Assembly: GCF_900115665.1 (NCBI RefSeq)
Contig: NZ_FOXH01000014.1
Location: forward strand, 110,637-174,636
Length of the DNA stretch: 64,000 nucleotides
Direction of reading: 5' to 3'
Source: Pseudarcicella hirudinis
Lineage (GTDB): Bacteria > Bacteroidota > Bacteroidia > Cytophagales > Spirosomataceae
Shown here one piece after another: positions 44,021 through 54,048 of this stretch. The position numbers and the translations under genes are program-made. Under the pieces are notes generated by a model. The model was not told where the DNA came from. It made no database searches and was given only the letters and a program-made list of their open reading frames with translations. The first letter of the stretch is position 1. Each line of letters begins with the position of its first letter.

Positions 44021-47000
44021 TCATTTTGAGACAAGATATACAGCCTTTCCTTTAGCATTTATGATTTTTCCCAAATCATAAATTTCTCCTGAAAATTTGG
44101 TCAGCGTGTTTACCGGATTTACCACTTTAAAACTTCCTTTTCCATCTCCGAGCAATATTAATCCCATAGAAGCATCTTGCCTGCCAAGCGATGTTTCAAT
44201 ACCAAATTGATTTCCGGCTAAAAAAAGATCCGTTTTGCCGTCATGGTTAAAATCATCTGTCAAAATAGCCTTTACAGGAGCCAGTTGAGCCATCGAAGGT
44301 AAAACTTTCATCTCAAATTCTCCTTTTCCTTTGTTTTCAAAATAACAGCTGGCCGAATTATTAATCTCAGAAACACGGTACTTCGCTTTTTCAAGAATTT
44401 CCTTCGTTTCTGCTTTGGCAAAAGAGGCATAATCCGGATAAAATTTCCGAAAACCATTTAATTGCTTGGTTAAATCATCTCTTGAATGAGCTAAACGCTC
44501 TTTGCCGTTAATGTAATAAGTAGTAAGCGGTTCATTTCTTCCATTCCCGTCAAAATCCCCGTCATAAACCCTCAAAGGCGTTTCTGTCGAAATCCCGAAT
44601 CTGTTATTTAATCCATAATTTCCGATTATATAATCAATATCTCCGTCACCATCAAAGTCTGCTCCCTGAATACAATTCCAAAAACCTTTCGTTTCTGTCA
44701 AAAGTACTTTTTCCGAAAGTTTACCTCTCGAATTTTTAAAAGCAACCGGGTTCATAAATTCCCCTACAACAATCAGATCATTTTGATGATCTCCGTCAAA
44801 ATCTGTCCAGACAGCATCTGTAACCAATCCAACCTGTTTCAATGCTTCAGGTGTAATATCACTGAATCTGCCATTCTTATTTTCAAGTAAAAAGCTCCGG
44901 CCTGCCAAAGGGTATTTTTCCAAAGAACGCCTTCCGCCGATAAATAAATCAAGATCGCCATCTTTATCGAAGTCGCAGGCACGCACACATGAACCCGGGG
45001 ATTGCTCTTTGGGAATAGCATCTGCTGACAATAGAAAATTCCCTTTCCCATCATTCAGATAAAGCCTGTCCTGATAATCCGGGGAATTCACTTCATATTG
45101 ATTTCCTCCGCTGACAATATATAAATCAAGGTCATGATCCTGATCGGCATCAAATAACAAAACCCCAGCATCAACGTTAAGTGCAGGTGCTTTTTCGAGC
45201 TTTTTCTGCTCAAAGGATCCATCTTTCTGCTGAATGAAAAATCTGCCGGACTCATTTGGTCCACCACCTGCGAAGAAATCTTCAAGGCCATCTCCATTAA
45301 TATCTCCTTTGGTTATTTTATGCGATTCATTGGAATATTTATGAAGAAGAAATGGTTCTCTTGAAAAATCATTGTACACAATTTCTTCGTTCTGTATTTC
45401 ATACAAATTCAGGTTATTTTCAGGTAACTGATTCTCCGGAAATTGTTGCAGTATGAATCCAGACTTCTTCCTGATTGTCAGAGTCTGATTAACGGCAATA
45501 TTCCGAAAAACTTCCCCGGAGCCGTCTGTCCAGGTTATTCTGAGAGAGTCAAGTTTCGTATTTTTCCCTACTCCGAAATGAATCCGGTAATCCATTGAAG
45601 ATTGAAAACCTCTTGTAACGGTATGATGATACGTTTGAACATCTTTCCCTGAAAAAACCTCAACTTTTGCTCCGATTGCAAAGGTATTGAGCTTGTCTCC
45701 AACCAGTTTTAAATGGAGGTAATTTCTTTCCGGAGAAGCCGGTATTTTATTTTCATAAATTCCCGCTGGTTCATCTATATTATTGCAGACAATGTCCAGG
45801 TCTCCGTCATTATCAAGGTCAACAGTAACAGCACCATTAGAAAAGGATTCATCTTCAATTCCCCATTCCTTTGTTTTCTCCTCAAATCCCAGATTTTTAT
45901 TGTTGATAAAGAGGCGATTAACTGTTTTATAGTCTGGCTGTTTTTTTGCCAGCTCTTTTATTTTATTATCATTAAATTGATTTTCAGCATTATAGGAAAT
46001 AAAATCCAGATCCGTTATATCTCTTCTGTAACCATTGGAAATAAATAAGTCCTTCCAGCCATCATTATCCAAATCCGAGAGAATCGGCGACCAGCTCCAA
46101 TCGGTGGCATAAATCCCGGCAAATTGCCCTATTTCACTAAAACAAATTTCCCCTTTCGCATTTAGCCCATTATTCAACTGTAAGGTATTCCGCATATATT
46201 CCGGGGTAAATCCGGTTTTCATAGCCATTTCAAAACTTTCATAAGTCCAGGTACCTGCCATTTTTTTTCGCTTTTCATCCTCTCCGGGTAACATATCTGC
46301 GGTTACAATATCCATCCAGCCATCATTATTAAAATCGGCAATATCATTACCCATTGAAAACTGACTGGTATGCCCGAAAGCCGACCTGTTTTTTTCGGTA
46401 AAAGTGCCATCATGATTATTCAGGTAAAGCAGATCATTGGCAAGAAAATCATTCGAAACAAAAATATCTTCCCAGCCATCATTATTTACATCATTAATGG
46501 CTAACCCCAAACCCCAGCCATCATCCAGAATATGCGCTTCTTTAGAAACATCTTTAAAGGAAATTTTACCATCTTTTGTATCATTTCTGTACAAATGGTC
46601 ATTTGCTTCACTATTTCCATCCTTCTGAATAGCTTTAATTCTATTCGGATTCCGGTCTGAATTACTTACATTCATCACATACAAATCCAGATCACCATCT
46701 TTGTCATAATCAAAAAAGGCAGCCTGCGTAGAATATCCCTGGTCAGCAATACCGTATTCCACAGCCTTTTCCTCAAAAACCGGAATCTGTTCTTTATTAT
46801 TTCCGCGGTTGATAAAGAGCAGATTTCTTCTTTGTTCAGGAGGAACATTCCCTGACCGGCAAACATAAATATCAAGCAAGCCATCGGCATTCACATCTGC
46901 AAAAGTGACTCCGGTTTCCCAGTTATCAGAGATAACATTTGAGGGCTTCGTGATGTCTTCAAATTTCAGATTTCCTTTGTTCAGATATAATTTCCCGGTA

Positions 47001-47245
47001 GTCTGATTTCCGGTAAAATAGAGGTCAGGAAGTCCGTCCCCATTCAAATCTCCTGCTCCTACCCCTCCTCCATTGTACAGATAGGCATAATCAATCATAT
47101 TTACCGATTGATTTTCCTGAATTGTGTTGACAAAAGAGATTCCTGTTTCATCAGGTGAAAGTTTTTTATAATGAAGATCCGATTGCTTTTTACAGGAAAA
47201 AAGATTTGTTAAAAGCAAAAAAAGGAGAAATTTAAAAGGTTTCAT
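44021..47245 (-). CDS. FG-GAP/VCBS repeat lipoprotein with ASPIC/UnbV domain
   Basis: A 1074-residue lipoprotein from the ATG at 47245 (MKPFKFLLFLLLTNLFSC, lipidated Cys18); the frame extends 12 codons upstream but that would bury the signal. Multiple FG-GAP/VCBS repeats with Ca-binding-like DxNxDGxxD loops (GDLNGDGLPDL, DVNADGLLDI, DYDKDGDLDL and more) form one or two beta-propellers. An ASPIC/UnbV domain (about 510-590, with IGAKVEVFSG and VHFGVG-like RIHFGVGK) splits them. This class commonly follows SusC/SusD in Bacteroidota and is thought to be a surface-exposed binding lipoprotein. Last gene of the SusCD unit, 97 bp after susD across a hairpin (47290-47319), so it may be expressed at lower level. 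Confidence 0.9.
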   Translation of the reverse strand: MKPFKFLLFLLLTNLFSCKKQSDLHYKKLSPDETGISFVNTIQENQSVNMIDYAYLYNGGGVGAGDLNGDGLPDLYFTGNQTTGKLYLNKGNLKFEDITKPSNVISDNWETGVTFADVNADGLLDIYVCRSGNVPPEQRRNLLFINRGNNKEQIPVFEEKAVEYGIADQGYSTQAAFFDYDKDGDLDLYVMNVSNSDRNPNRIKAIQKDGNSEANDHLYRNDTKDGKISFKDVSKEAHILDDGWGLGLAINDVNNDGWEDIFVSNDFLANDLLYLNNHDGTFTEKNRSAFGHTSQFSMGNDIADFNNDGWMDIVTADMLPGEDEKRKKMAGTWTYESFEMAMKTGFTPEYMRNTLQLNNGLNAKGEICFSEIGQFAGIYATDWSWSPILSDLDNDGWKDLFISNGYRRDITDLDFISYNAENQFNDNKIKELAKKQPDYKTVNRLFINNKNLGFEEKTKEWGIEDESFSNGAVTVDLDNDGDLDIVCNNIDEPAGIYENKIPASPERNYLHLKLVGDKLNTFAIGAKVEVFSGKDVQTYHHTVTRGFQSSMDYRIHFGVGKNTKLDSLRITWTDGSGEVFRNIAVNQTLTIRKKSGFILQQFPENQLPENNLNLYEIQNEEIVYNDFSREPFLLHKYSNESHKITKGDINGDGLEDFFAGGGPNESGRFFIQQKDGSFEQKKLEKAPALNVDAGVLLFDADQDHDLDLYIVSGGNQYEVNSPDYQDRLYLNDGKGNFLLSADAIPKEQSPGSCVRACDFDKDGDLDLFIGGRRSLEKYPLAGRSFLLENKNGRFSDITPEALKQVGLVTDAVWTDFDGDHQNDLIVVGEFMNPVAFKNSRGKLSEKVLLTETKGFWNCIQGADFDGDGDIDYIIGNYGLNNRFGISTETPLRVYDGDFDGNGRNEPLTTYYINGKERLAHSRDDLTKQLNGFRKFYPDYASFAKAETKEILEKAKYRVSEINNSASCYFENKGKGEFEMKVLPSMAQLAPVKAILTDDFNHDGKTDLFLAGNQFGIETSLGRQDASMGLILLGDGKGSFKVVNPVNTLTKFSGEIYDLGKIINAKGKAVYLVSK

Positions 47246-47289
47246 GGACTGTCTCATTTCAAAAAGGATTAGACTTTTCAAGATAACAA

Positions 47290-47319
47290 AAACCCTGCAA
47301 GAAAGAGCTTGCAGGGTTT
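47290..47319 (-). terminator. Hairpin between susD and the FG-GAP gene
   Basis: Perfect 12-bp stem AAACCCTGCAAG / CTTGCAGGGTTT (47290-47301, 47308-47319) with a 6-nt loop. On the minus strand the second arm runs into T-rich sequence. It may fully or partly end the SusCD transcript. Confidence 0.78.
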
Positions 47320-47342
47320 ATACCAATATCAATCAATTAAGG

Positions 47343-48887
47343 TTACCAACCTTGGTTTTGTTTAATTTTTGGGTTAGCATTAATTTCAACAATAGGAATC
47401 GGCAAAACGCGGTATTTTGTTTCATCTACGTCACGACCTGCGTATTTTTTTGTGTACTCTGCAATTTTACCAAAACGACGAAGTGTTGGAAATGCCCAGC
47501 CTTCTCCGGCAAACTCTCTTAGTGTTTCAACTAAAGTTGCATTGACAAGAGCATCTTTTGTCAGGCCGCTTAATGCAGTAAGTCCTGCACGTGATCTGAT
47601 TTTATTAATCCCCATGTAGGCATCTCCTGTAGCTCCTTTTGCACAAGCCTCAGAATGAGCAAGATATGCGTCTGCCAATCTTAGAAGAGTAATATTCTTC
47701 TTGGTTTTCTGCCATCCACCGATGTTGTATTCAATCCATTTCTGGTAAATAACGTTTTTGAACGTTCTGTCAGGACTTCCTTGTGCTACAAATGGAGATT
47801 TAGCATTACGATCGTAAGATACCATTTGGTTATTTGCGTTTTTAGAACGGTATTTCTCCATAAAGGTTACCGGAATACGATTATCTCCGGCTTCAAAAAT
47901 ATCACGAAAATCATTTGAACCTACAATCCAGGCATCTGCCCATCCTGAAGCCGTTGCTCCGTCACCCGGAACATTGCTGTTCGGATCAGATCCATCCCAG
48001 TCAGTTGGAGTAAAGTGTGCATGAAGGTTTTGATAAATATCAGGGTTAACATCATAGTTACACTGCATTTCAAACAAACGTTCTCCTGTATTTTTCTTCT
48101 CAACTGAGAAATTATCCACAAAATTAGTGAACAAAGTCAAGCCGCTCTGATCGATTACTTCTTTCGCTTTATCCGCAGCATTCTGCCATTCACCGGATTC
48201 AAGATAAACTTTTGAAAGCAAAGTTTTAGCAGCCCATTTTGTTGGTCTTCCTGCATTAGCATCTGTCATGGTAGCAGGCAATTCTCCTTCAGCAGCCTTC
48301 AGGTCGCTGATCATCAGATCAAGCGCTTTTTTCTTTCCGCCATCGTTGGTTGGATAATTACCTAATTCTCTGGTTGGTTTATCAATTACCGGAATATTTT
48401 CGAAATAAACTGTCAGACAGTAATAGTAAAAAGCTCTCAGAAAATGTGCTTCTCCGGAAATTCTCTTCTTCACGGCATCATCCATTTTCACACCCGGCAA
48501 TTTATCAAGAACAATATTGGTACGGTTAATACCTCTGTAGTTCTGAGCCCAATATGAATCAATGTATTCATCAGAGGCTACATAGCCACCCTGACGATAA
48601 TAAAGAGGGCCTTTTTCATAACCAGACTGGATTCCAAGCGCACAATCAAACACTGAACGGTTATAAGGATTGTCGTACCATTCGTCATTTATAGGGCGGT
48701 AAGCTCCGTTGATTGCGGCAACGGCGTCCGCTTCAGATTTATAAAAATTTTCCGGGCTAACAAAATCCGGTGTTTCTTTTAAGTCGGCACAACCTATTGA
48801 AAGAAGGCTTAATCCTCCTGCCAAAGCCATGAAAAACAAAGGACGTTTTAATGAATTTCTCATATTAAAAGAAGTTTTTTGCTTCAT
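47343..48887 (-). CDS. SusD/RagB family nutrient-binding lipoprotein
   Basis: A 514-residue surface lipoprotein (signal with lipobox LSIGC, Cys33; a second possible start at 48863 removes eight residues and fits a lipoprotein signal too). SusD signature: after the Cys the sequence DLKETPDFVSPENFYKSEADAVAAINGAYR, TPR-like helices with HFLRAFYYYCLTVYF, and the C-terminal RxxExxGEGW-type block TLREFAGEGWAFPTLRRFG. It caps the SusC barrel and binds oligosaccharide or peptide cargo. It is encoded 108 bp downstream of its SusC partner and forms with it one transport unit under the ECF sigma/FecR pair. Confidence 0.95.
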   Translation of the reverse strand: MKQKTSFNMRNSLKRPLFFMALAGGLSLLSIGCADLKETPDFVSPENFYKSEADAVAAINGAYRPINDEWYDNPYNRSVFDCALGIQSGYEKGPLYYRQGGYVASDEYIDSYWAQNYRGINRTNIVLDKLPGVKMDDAVKKRISGEAHFLRAFYYYCLTVYFENIPVIDKPTRELGNYPTNDGGKKKALDLMISDLKAAEGELPATMTDANAGRPTKWAAKTLLSKVYLESGEWQNAADKAKEVIDQSGLTLFTNFVDNFSVEKKNTGERLFEMQCNYDVNPDIYQNLHAHFTPTDWDGSDPNSNVPGDGATASGWADAWIVGSNDFRDIFEAGDNRIPVTFMEKYRSKNANNQMVSYDRNAKSPFVAQGSPDRTFKNVIYQKWIEYNIGGWQKTKKNITLLRLADAYLAHSEACAKGATGDAYMGINKIRSRAGLTALSGLTKDALVNATLVETLREFAGEGWAFPTLRRFGKIAEYTKKYAGRDVDETKYRVLPIPIVEINANPKIKQNQGW

Positions 48888-48995
48888 TACGAATTTGAAG
48901 TTAATATTCTATATATCAACAGTTTTGCTATCAAACCTGCCCTTTCTTAAAGATATTAAACATAACTTTAAGAGGAAGGATTTGTTTAACACTGT

Positions 48996-51900
48996 CTAAA
49001 AACCTAATTGAACCCCTACTGTGAATGTTCTTGGACGAGGATAAGCATCGTAATCATCTCCACGGTTAAGGTTGTTCTGACCTCCATTGTTAACTTCCGG
49101 ATCAAATCCTGTGTATTTTGTAATCAGGAACACATTTTGTCCACTTACATATACTCTTGCACTTCTCAGGAATTTGGTTGACGGTAAACGGTAACCAATT
49201 GCTACGTTTTGCAAACGGATAAATGAACCATCCTCGATGAAATAATCTGAACGACGGAAATAGTTCGCAAATTCTCTGGTTGCATCAATTACAGGGCGTG
49301 TACCGCCGGTATTGGTTGGAGACCATGAATCTTTCAGAATATTACCTAACTGATTGTAATTACCAACTCCGTCAGCCATTTCAGCCTGCTGAAGATTTCT
49401 TACTTTATTACCCTGAGATCCACGGAAGAATAAGTTGATATCAAACTTCTTGTATGTCAAACTTGCGTTAAAGCCCCAGATAAAATCAGGGTTCGGTGTA
49501 CCTAAGAAAGTAACATCAGCTAAGTCAATCTGTCCGTCACCATTCACGTCAGTATATCTTGGATAACCTGGTTTATCATCAGGACGGTGTGGATTTTTAC
49601 TGATTTCATCCTGACTTTGCCATAATCCTGCATACTTATAACCAAACCATGTACCGATAGGATAACCCACTTCAACACGGCTACCAAATACACCAAGGTG
49701 ACCACTTGGGCTATCAGCATAAAATGGTGCAGAACTACCAATACTTGTGATTTTATTTTTAAGGAATGAAATATTTCCGTTCAAGGTCAATTTCAGATCT
49801 TTTGAATCGATCGTTACCCAGTTAGCAGCAAATTCGAAACCTGTGTTCTGTAAAGATCCTGAGTTTTGGAAAGCTGAACGGAAACCTGTACTGGTTGGTA
49901 ATGCTACGTTCAACAACAGATCCTGCGTTGTATTATAGAAGTAGTCAGTCGTAATATTCAAACGGTTATTGAAGAAACCAAGGTCAAAACCAACGTTAAA
50001 CTGTTTTGTAGTTTCCCATTTCAAATCAGGGTTTGCTACACGGTTTTCAGAAAGACCTGAAACTAATGCGCCATTCAGGATATAGTTAGTTACATCAAAT
50101 CCGGCTAAAGAGCGATAAACCGGAATTTCCGAGTTACCTGTGATACCATAACTTACACGGAATTTAGCTTCACTTAAAGCATTCAAATCTTTCATAAATG
50201 CTTCTTCTTTCATTCTCCATCCTAAAGCTACTGAAGGGAAATTCGCCCATTTGTTATTAACCCCGAACTTAGAAGATCCATCTCTTCTGTAAGTCACAGT
50301 CATCAGATATTTCCCTAAATAGTTATAGTTTAAGCGGGCAAGATAAGATTCAAGAATCCACTGTGCTCTGCTCGAAGTCGGGATCTGAGGCTTCAGACCA
50401 TTTTGAAGGTTTGCAACATTCGGATCATCTACTAAAAATCCTCTTGATGTAACACTTACAAATCTGTTGTCATCATTCTGATAAGTATAACCTACCAAAG
50501 CATCAAACTTGTGATCCTGTCCGATTTTTCCGGTATAAAACAAGGTGTTTTCATTCAGGAAGTTGGTTACGGCACGATCTGCATTAGTACGTTCCACATC
50601 ATTCTGACGTCCTAGACGAGTCTGACGGTTATAGAAAGTAAATCTGTTGGCATTTAAAAGGTCAACACCAAAACTTGATTTTACACTTAACCCTTTCAGA
50701 ATTTCATACTGCAGATAAGTTGTTCCTAAGAAACGGTTTGTTTTATCATTATCAATAATTTCCTGCACTTCAGCCAATGGGTTTACGTCAAAACGGCCAT
50801 CGTAAGAATCCAATTGATAACCGCCTGAGCTGTTATAAACACCTTTCAATGGAGATTGTCCTAAAGCAGTAATAATCGCTCCACCAGGTCCTCCACGGTC
50901 AGTCGGAATTGAATTTGTTGTACTGCGTGAAAAGAATAAGCTGCTTCCTGAGCGAAGTTTATCATTCAAAAACTTGGAATCCAGGTTCAAACGAACGTTA
51001 ACTCTGTCAAAATCAGTATTTTTAATAATACCGTTATTTTTGAAATAGCCAGTCATTAAAGCAAACTGAGTCTTGTCATTTCCTCCGGAGAAAGTCAACT
51101 GATGACTTGAGATATTACCCTGACGGGAAATCTGATCCATCCAGTTAATTCCTTGTCCGAATTGTTCAGGATTTGGATAAGGAATTGATTGATTTCTTGA
51201 TAAAGCTCTCAGGTTCTGATAACGGGCATAATCCGAAGCATTCAATACATCTACATTTTTCGCGATATTCTGAATTGATTGTGAACCGTCATATTCAATT
51301 TTTGTTCCTCCTGATTTACCTCTTTTTGTGGTAATCAAAACAACTCCGTTCGCACCACGTGAACCGTAGATTGAAGTAGCGGAGGCATCTTTCAAAATCT
51401 CAACAGACTCGATATCACCAGGGTTAATTGTAGCCATAATGTTTGAAGGCTGACGATCACCACCTGAACTAAACGCCGAGTTACTTGGATAAACCGGGAA
51501 ACCATCAATTACATACAAAGGCTCAGAACCACTGTTGATAGAGTTCGAACCACGGATACGTACTGTAGAACCTCCACCCGGAGCTCCTGAAGCCTGCACC
51601 ACATTAATACCTGTAGCACGCGCCTGTAATGCCTGATCAACCGAAGCAACAGGCATTGCTTTAATATCTTTATTACCGATTGAAGCTACAGAACCTGTTA
51701 AATCACTCTTTTTAACTGTTCCATAACCAATTACAATAACTTCCTCCAATGCTTTTGTATCACTTACGAGGGTAACATTAACAACTGACTTATTGGAAAC
51801 TTCAACTTCCTGCTTTACAAATCCGACAAAACTGAAAACCAGAACAGCATTTTCTGATACGGCAATTTTATATACCCCTTTCGAATCGGTATTTGTACCT

Positions 51901-52406
51901 TTTGAAGAACCTTTTACCAAAACCGTTACACCTGGAAGAGCTTCTCCGTTTTCATCTACTACTTTTCCGGTAACAGTCTGTTCATTAGCTTCCAGCACTG
52001 AAGTTTCTTCTTTTGTCTCTTCAGTCATGGCAGAAGGTTTCCCTTCCAATCTATTGATAATCACTATATTTCCTGAAACTTCATACGTCAGACGAAGAGG
52101 TCTGAGAAGATTGTCCAATACTTTATATAATTGTTCATTCTGATAGTCAACTTTGAGTTTGCGGCTAGACTGGATCAATTTTGAACTGAAGACAAACTTC
52201 ACATCGGTTTGTTTCTCAATCTGATTAAGAACTTTTCTAACCTCCAGCTCTTTTTCCTGTAAAGTAATTCTTTGGTTAAGTACCGATTGAGCCTTACTGT
52301 CGTTAGCGAAGGTTGATCCAACAAGGCAAACCGCAAGAAAAACCTGAGTGAGTGTAATTCTCATAGCCGTAAGTAGTAACTTATGGATTTGTAATGTTTT
52401 TTTCAT
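48996..52406 (-). CDS. SusC/RagA family TonB-linked outer-membrane protein with STN domain
   Basis: A 1136-residue outer-membrane transporter. Signal peptide (about 1-35, ending SKAQ), secretin/TonB short N-terminal STN domain (about 45-118, QEKELEVRKVLNQIEKQTDVKF cut here to its start), CarboxypepD_reg-like domain (about 142-225), plug (about 230-350) with the SusC motifs LEEVIVIGYGTVKKSDLTG and ILKDASATSIYGSRGANGVVLITTK, then a barrel with aromatic C-terminus (GVQLGF). The STN domain is the part that talks to a FecR anti-sigma factor, and FecR and its sigma are encoded just upstream, so this is a trans-envelope signalling transporter. Cargo class is uncertain. Confidence 0.95.
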   Translation of the reverse strand: MKKTLQIHKLLLTAMRITLTQVFLAVCLVGSTFANDSKAQSVLNQRITLQEKELEVRKVLNQIEKQTDVKFVFSSKLIQSSRKLKVDYQNEQLYKVLDNLLRPLRLTYEVSGNIVIINRLEGKPSAMTEETKEETSVLEANEQTVTGKVVDENGEALPGVTVLVKGSSKGTNTDSKGVYKIAVSENAVLVFSFVGFVKQEVEVSNKSVVNVTLVSDTKALEEVIVIGYGTVKKSDLTGSVASIGNKDIKAMPVASVDQALQARATGINVVQASGAPGGGSTVRIRGSNSINSGSEPLYVIDGFPVYPSNSAFSSGGDRQPSNIMATINPGDIESVEILKDASATSIYGSRGANGVVLITTKRGKSGGTKIEYDGSQSIQNIAKNVDVLNASDYARYQNLRALSRNQSIPYPNPEQFGQGINWMDQISRQGNISSHQLTFSGGNDKTQFALMTGYFKNNGIIKNTDFDRVNVRLNLDSKFLNDKLRSGSSLFFSRSTTNSIPTDRGGPGGAIITALGQSPLKGVYNSSGGYQLDSYDGRFDVNPLAEVQEIIDNDKTNRFLGTTYLQYEILKGLSVKSSFGVDLLNANRFTFYNRQTRLGRQNDVERTNADRAVTNFLNENTLFYTGKIGQDHKFDALVGYTYQNDDNRFVSVTSRGFLVDDPNVANLQNGLKPQIPTSSRAQWILESYLARLNYNYLGKYLMTVTYRRDGSSKFGVNNKWANFPSVALGWRMKEEAFMKDLNALSEAKFRVSYGITGNSEIPVYRSLAGFDVTNYILNGALVSGLSENRVANPDLKWETTKQFNVGFDLGFFNNRLNITTDYFYNTTQDLLLNVALPTSTGFRSAFQNSGSLQNTGFEFAANWVTIDSKDLKLTLNGNISFLKNKITSIGSSAPFYADSPSGHLGVFGSRVEVGYPIGTWFGYKYAGLWQSQDEISKNPHRPDDKPGYPRYTDVNGDGQIDLADVTFLGTPNPDFIWGFNASLTYKKFDINLFFRGSQGNKVRNLQQAEMADGVGNYNQLGNILKDSWSPTNTGGTRPVIDATREFANYFRRSDYFIEDGSFIRLQNVAIGYRLPSTKFLRSARVYVSGQNVFLITKYTGFDPEVNNGGQNNLNRGDDYDAYPRPRTFTVGVQLGF

Positions 52407-52661
52407 ACATTTGAAATGTTTTGTTTAACATGAATTTGGGCAAAACGCTCCCCGCATTCTAAGCATATAGAATGTCACTTGGCTGCAACCAATTGGGGAA
52501 TTTTACTGAGTCGGTGATGCTGGAACATTGCCGACTTTTTTTTGGGGAAGGAGTTACTGTTTTTTTATTTTCTCATGAAGCTAAAATTGTTTAAAAGGTT
52601 CCTTTTTTCACAAATTTGGGTAAAATTATATTAGTTATTCGGGTCAGAATCAGCACTGAAA
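52407..52661 (-). other. susC leader region with inverted repeats
   Basis: The 255 bp between fecR and susC. It contains a hairpin with a T-run on the plus strand (52509-52543) and a small 6-bp inverted repeat near 52455-52474. No ORF. A promoter for susC is expected here, but no TAnnTTTG match was seen. Confidence 0.6.
52509..52543 (+). terminator. Terminator-like hairpin pointing against susC
   Basis: Stem AGTCGG / CCGACT (52509-52514, 52531-52536) with inner ATG/CAT pairing and a following eight-T run on the plus strand, opposite to the gene direction. It might stop antisense transcription of susC, or the inverted repeat may bind a regulator. Confidence 0.45.
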
Positions 52662-53783
52662 TTATTGTTTACATCCCTTACTGTAGATAACAATCTGGCC
52701 ATCCAGTATTTCATATCTTGCTTCCACCCCCTTACAGATAATATTTAACTTTTCGAACAATTGTAAATCTGTAAGAGATGCTGTCAAAGGGCAGTTAGCC
52801 AATAATTCTTCATCAAATACAATATCCACACTATAAGCTTTTTCGATGGCAAGAAGTACTTCGCTTACAGGAGTATCTTCAAATTCAAATGATTGTTTAC
52901 TTTTCTCTGTAGCAATCATTACCGGAGCTTCAACCAGCGACTTGGTCAGTCTGACATCTTCTCTGGCATAAATTATTTTCTGATTTGGTGTCAAAACAAC
53001 ACCTTCTAGTTCCCGGTTAGTGGCTTTTTCTTTTATTTTGGGGTCAGACTGTGCAAAAACTGAAACCCTTCCTGTTTTTACTTCTACCGTAACATCCTTA
53101 TCACTCTCATATGCCCTTACTCTAAAACTTGTACCTAAAACTTTGGTAATCAAACCATTTGCATATACAAGAAATGGTTTTTCAGGGTTTTTAGTTACTT
53201 CAAAAAAAGCTTCACCTGATAAAAAAACCTCTCTTTTTGAACCTGAAAAGGTTTTAGGATAACTGATCCGGCTTCCTTTTGTCAGTATGACCAAACTTCC
53301 GTCACTCAATTTTACCGGAAGCGGGTTTTCATGTTCATTAAGTGTTTCTGTCAATAGACTGGAAGTATTAGAAACCAGTTTTTCATAAGAAACATTTACA
53401 GAATTTTTCGGAACAAAATTCGTTTTTACACCCCAGCTGAGCCCAACTAAAATAGCAACTGCAGCGGCAGCCTGAATCCAGAATTTACGATTGATGCTGA
53501 TAAAACCAGGCTGTTCGAAATTCTCAGCAGCCTCCTTTTCTTCAGCTAATTCCAGGGTATGGCGAACCACATTCTGAATTTCCTGATCGCTCAATGATTG
53601 CTCATTTACTTTAAGAGCCTTTACAAGCGTTCTGGCATCTTCAATCAGCTTCGCTTTTTCAGGATACTGCACTATCCAGTTTTTCCAGAAATTATCCGAT
53701 TCTCTGGTAGGAATCAAAACCCATTGACGGAAATAATCATCCCAGACAAAATCCTCTATATCATATTCCAAATACTTTTTCAT
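52662..53783 (-). CDS. FecR family anti-sigma factor
   Basis: A 373-residue single-pass inner-membrane protein. The N-terminal cytoplasmic part (about 1-100) should hold the ECF sigma factor; a transmembrane helix (about 103-122, WIQAAAAVAILVGLSW) leads to a periplasmic FecR domain (about 140-265, with PVKLSDGSLVILTKGSRISYP and GEAFFEVTKNPEKPF) and a C-terminal DUF4974-type segment (about 300-370, SFEFEDTPVSEVLLAIEKAY) that resembles an STN domain. It sits between the sigma gene (about 265 bp upstream) and the STN-carrying SusC, the standard order for sigma/anti-sigma controlled transport loci. Confidence 0.94.
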   Translation of the reverse strand: MKKYLEYDIEDFVWDDYFRQWVLIPTRESDNFWKNWIVQYPEKAKLIEDARTLVKALKVNEQSLSDQEIQNVVRHTLELAEEKEAAENFEQPGFISINRKFWIQAAAAVAILVGLSWGVKTNFVPKNSVNVSYEKLVSNTSSLLTETLNEHENPLPVKLSDGSLVILTKGSRISYPKTFSGSKREVFLSGEAFFEVTKNPEKPFLVYANGLITKVLGTSFRVRAYESDKDVTVEVKTGRVSVFAQSDPKIKEKATNRELEGVVLTPNQKIIYAREDVRLTKSLVEAPVMIATEKSKQSFEFEDTPVSEVLLAIEKAYSVDIVFDEELLANCPLTASLTDLQLFEKLNIICKGVEARYEILDGQIVIYSKGCKQ

Positions 53784-54048
53784 CTGATTATGCTCAGTTT
53801 TTAATTTATTATCAGATGGAACGCCTTGCTATTTTCTTTAAATCCGAAAGTCTGTCTGTGCGACCCATTTATATGTTGTACCTGTACTCAATTTATTTGT
53901 AATATGTTTTTCTCACGGATCTTTTTTGGTCAGCAATTTGGCCTTCTATATAGCGATAGACATAATTGCGACTCAGATACCATAAATTTTCAAACTTTTT
54001 CTTTAAAAATTTAAATTATCTGAAGAGTATCCCATAATCATCTGAATA

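Noticed and set aside
45713..46048. 111-codon plus-strand frame within the FG-GAP gene
   Set aside because: Shadow of a repeat-rich real gene on the other strand.
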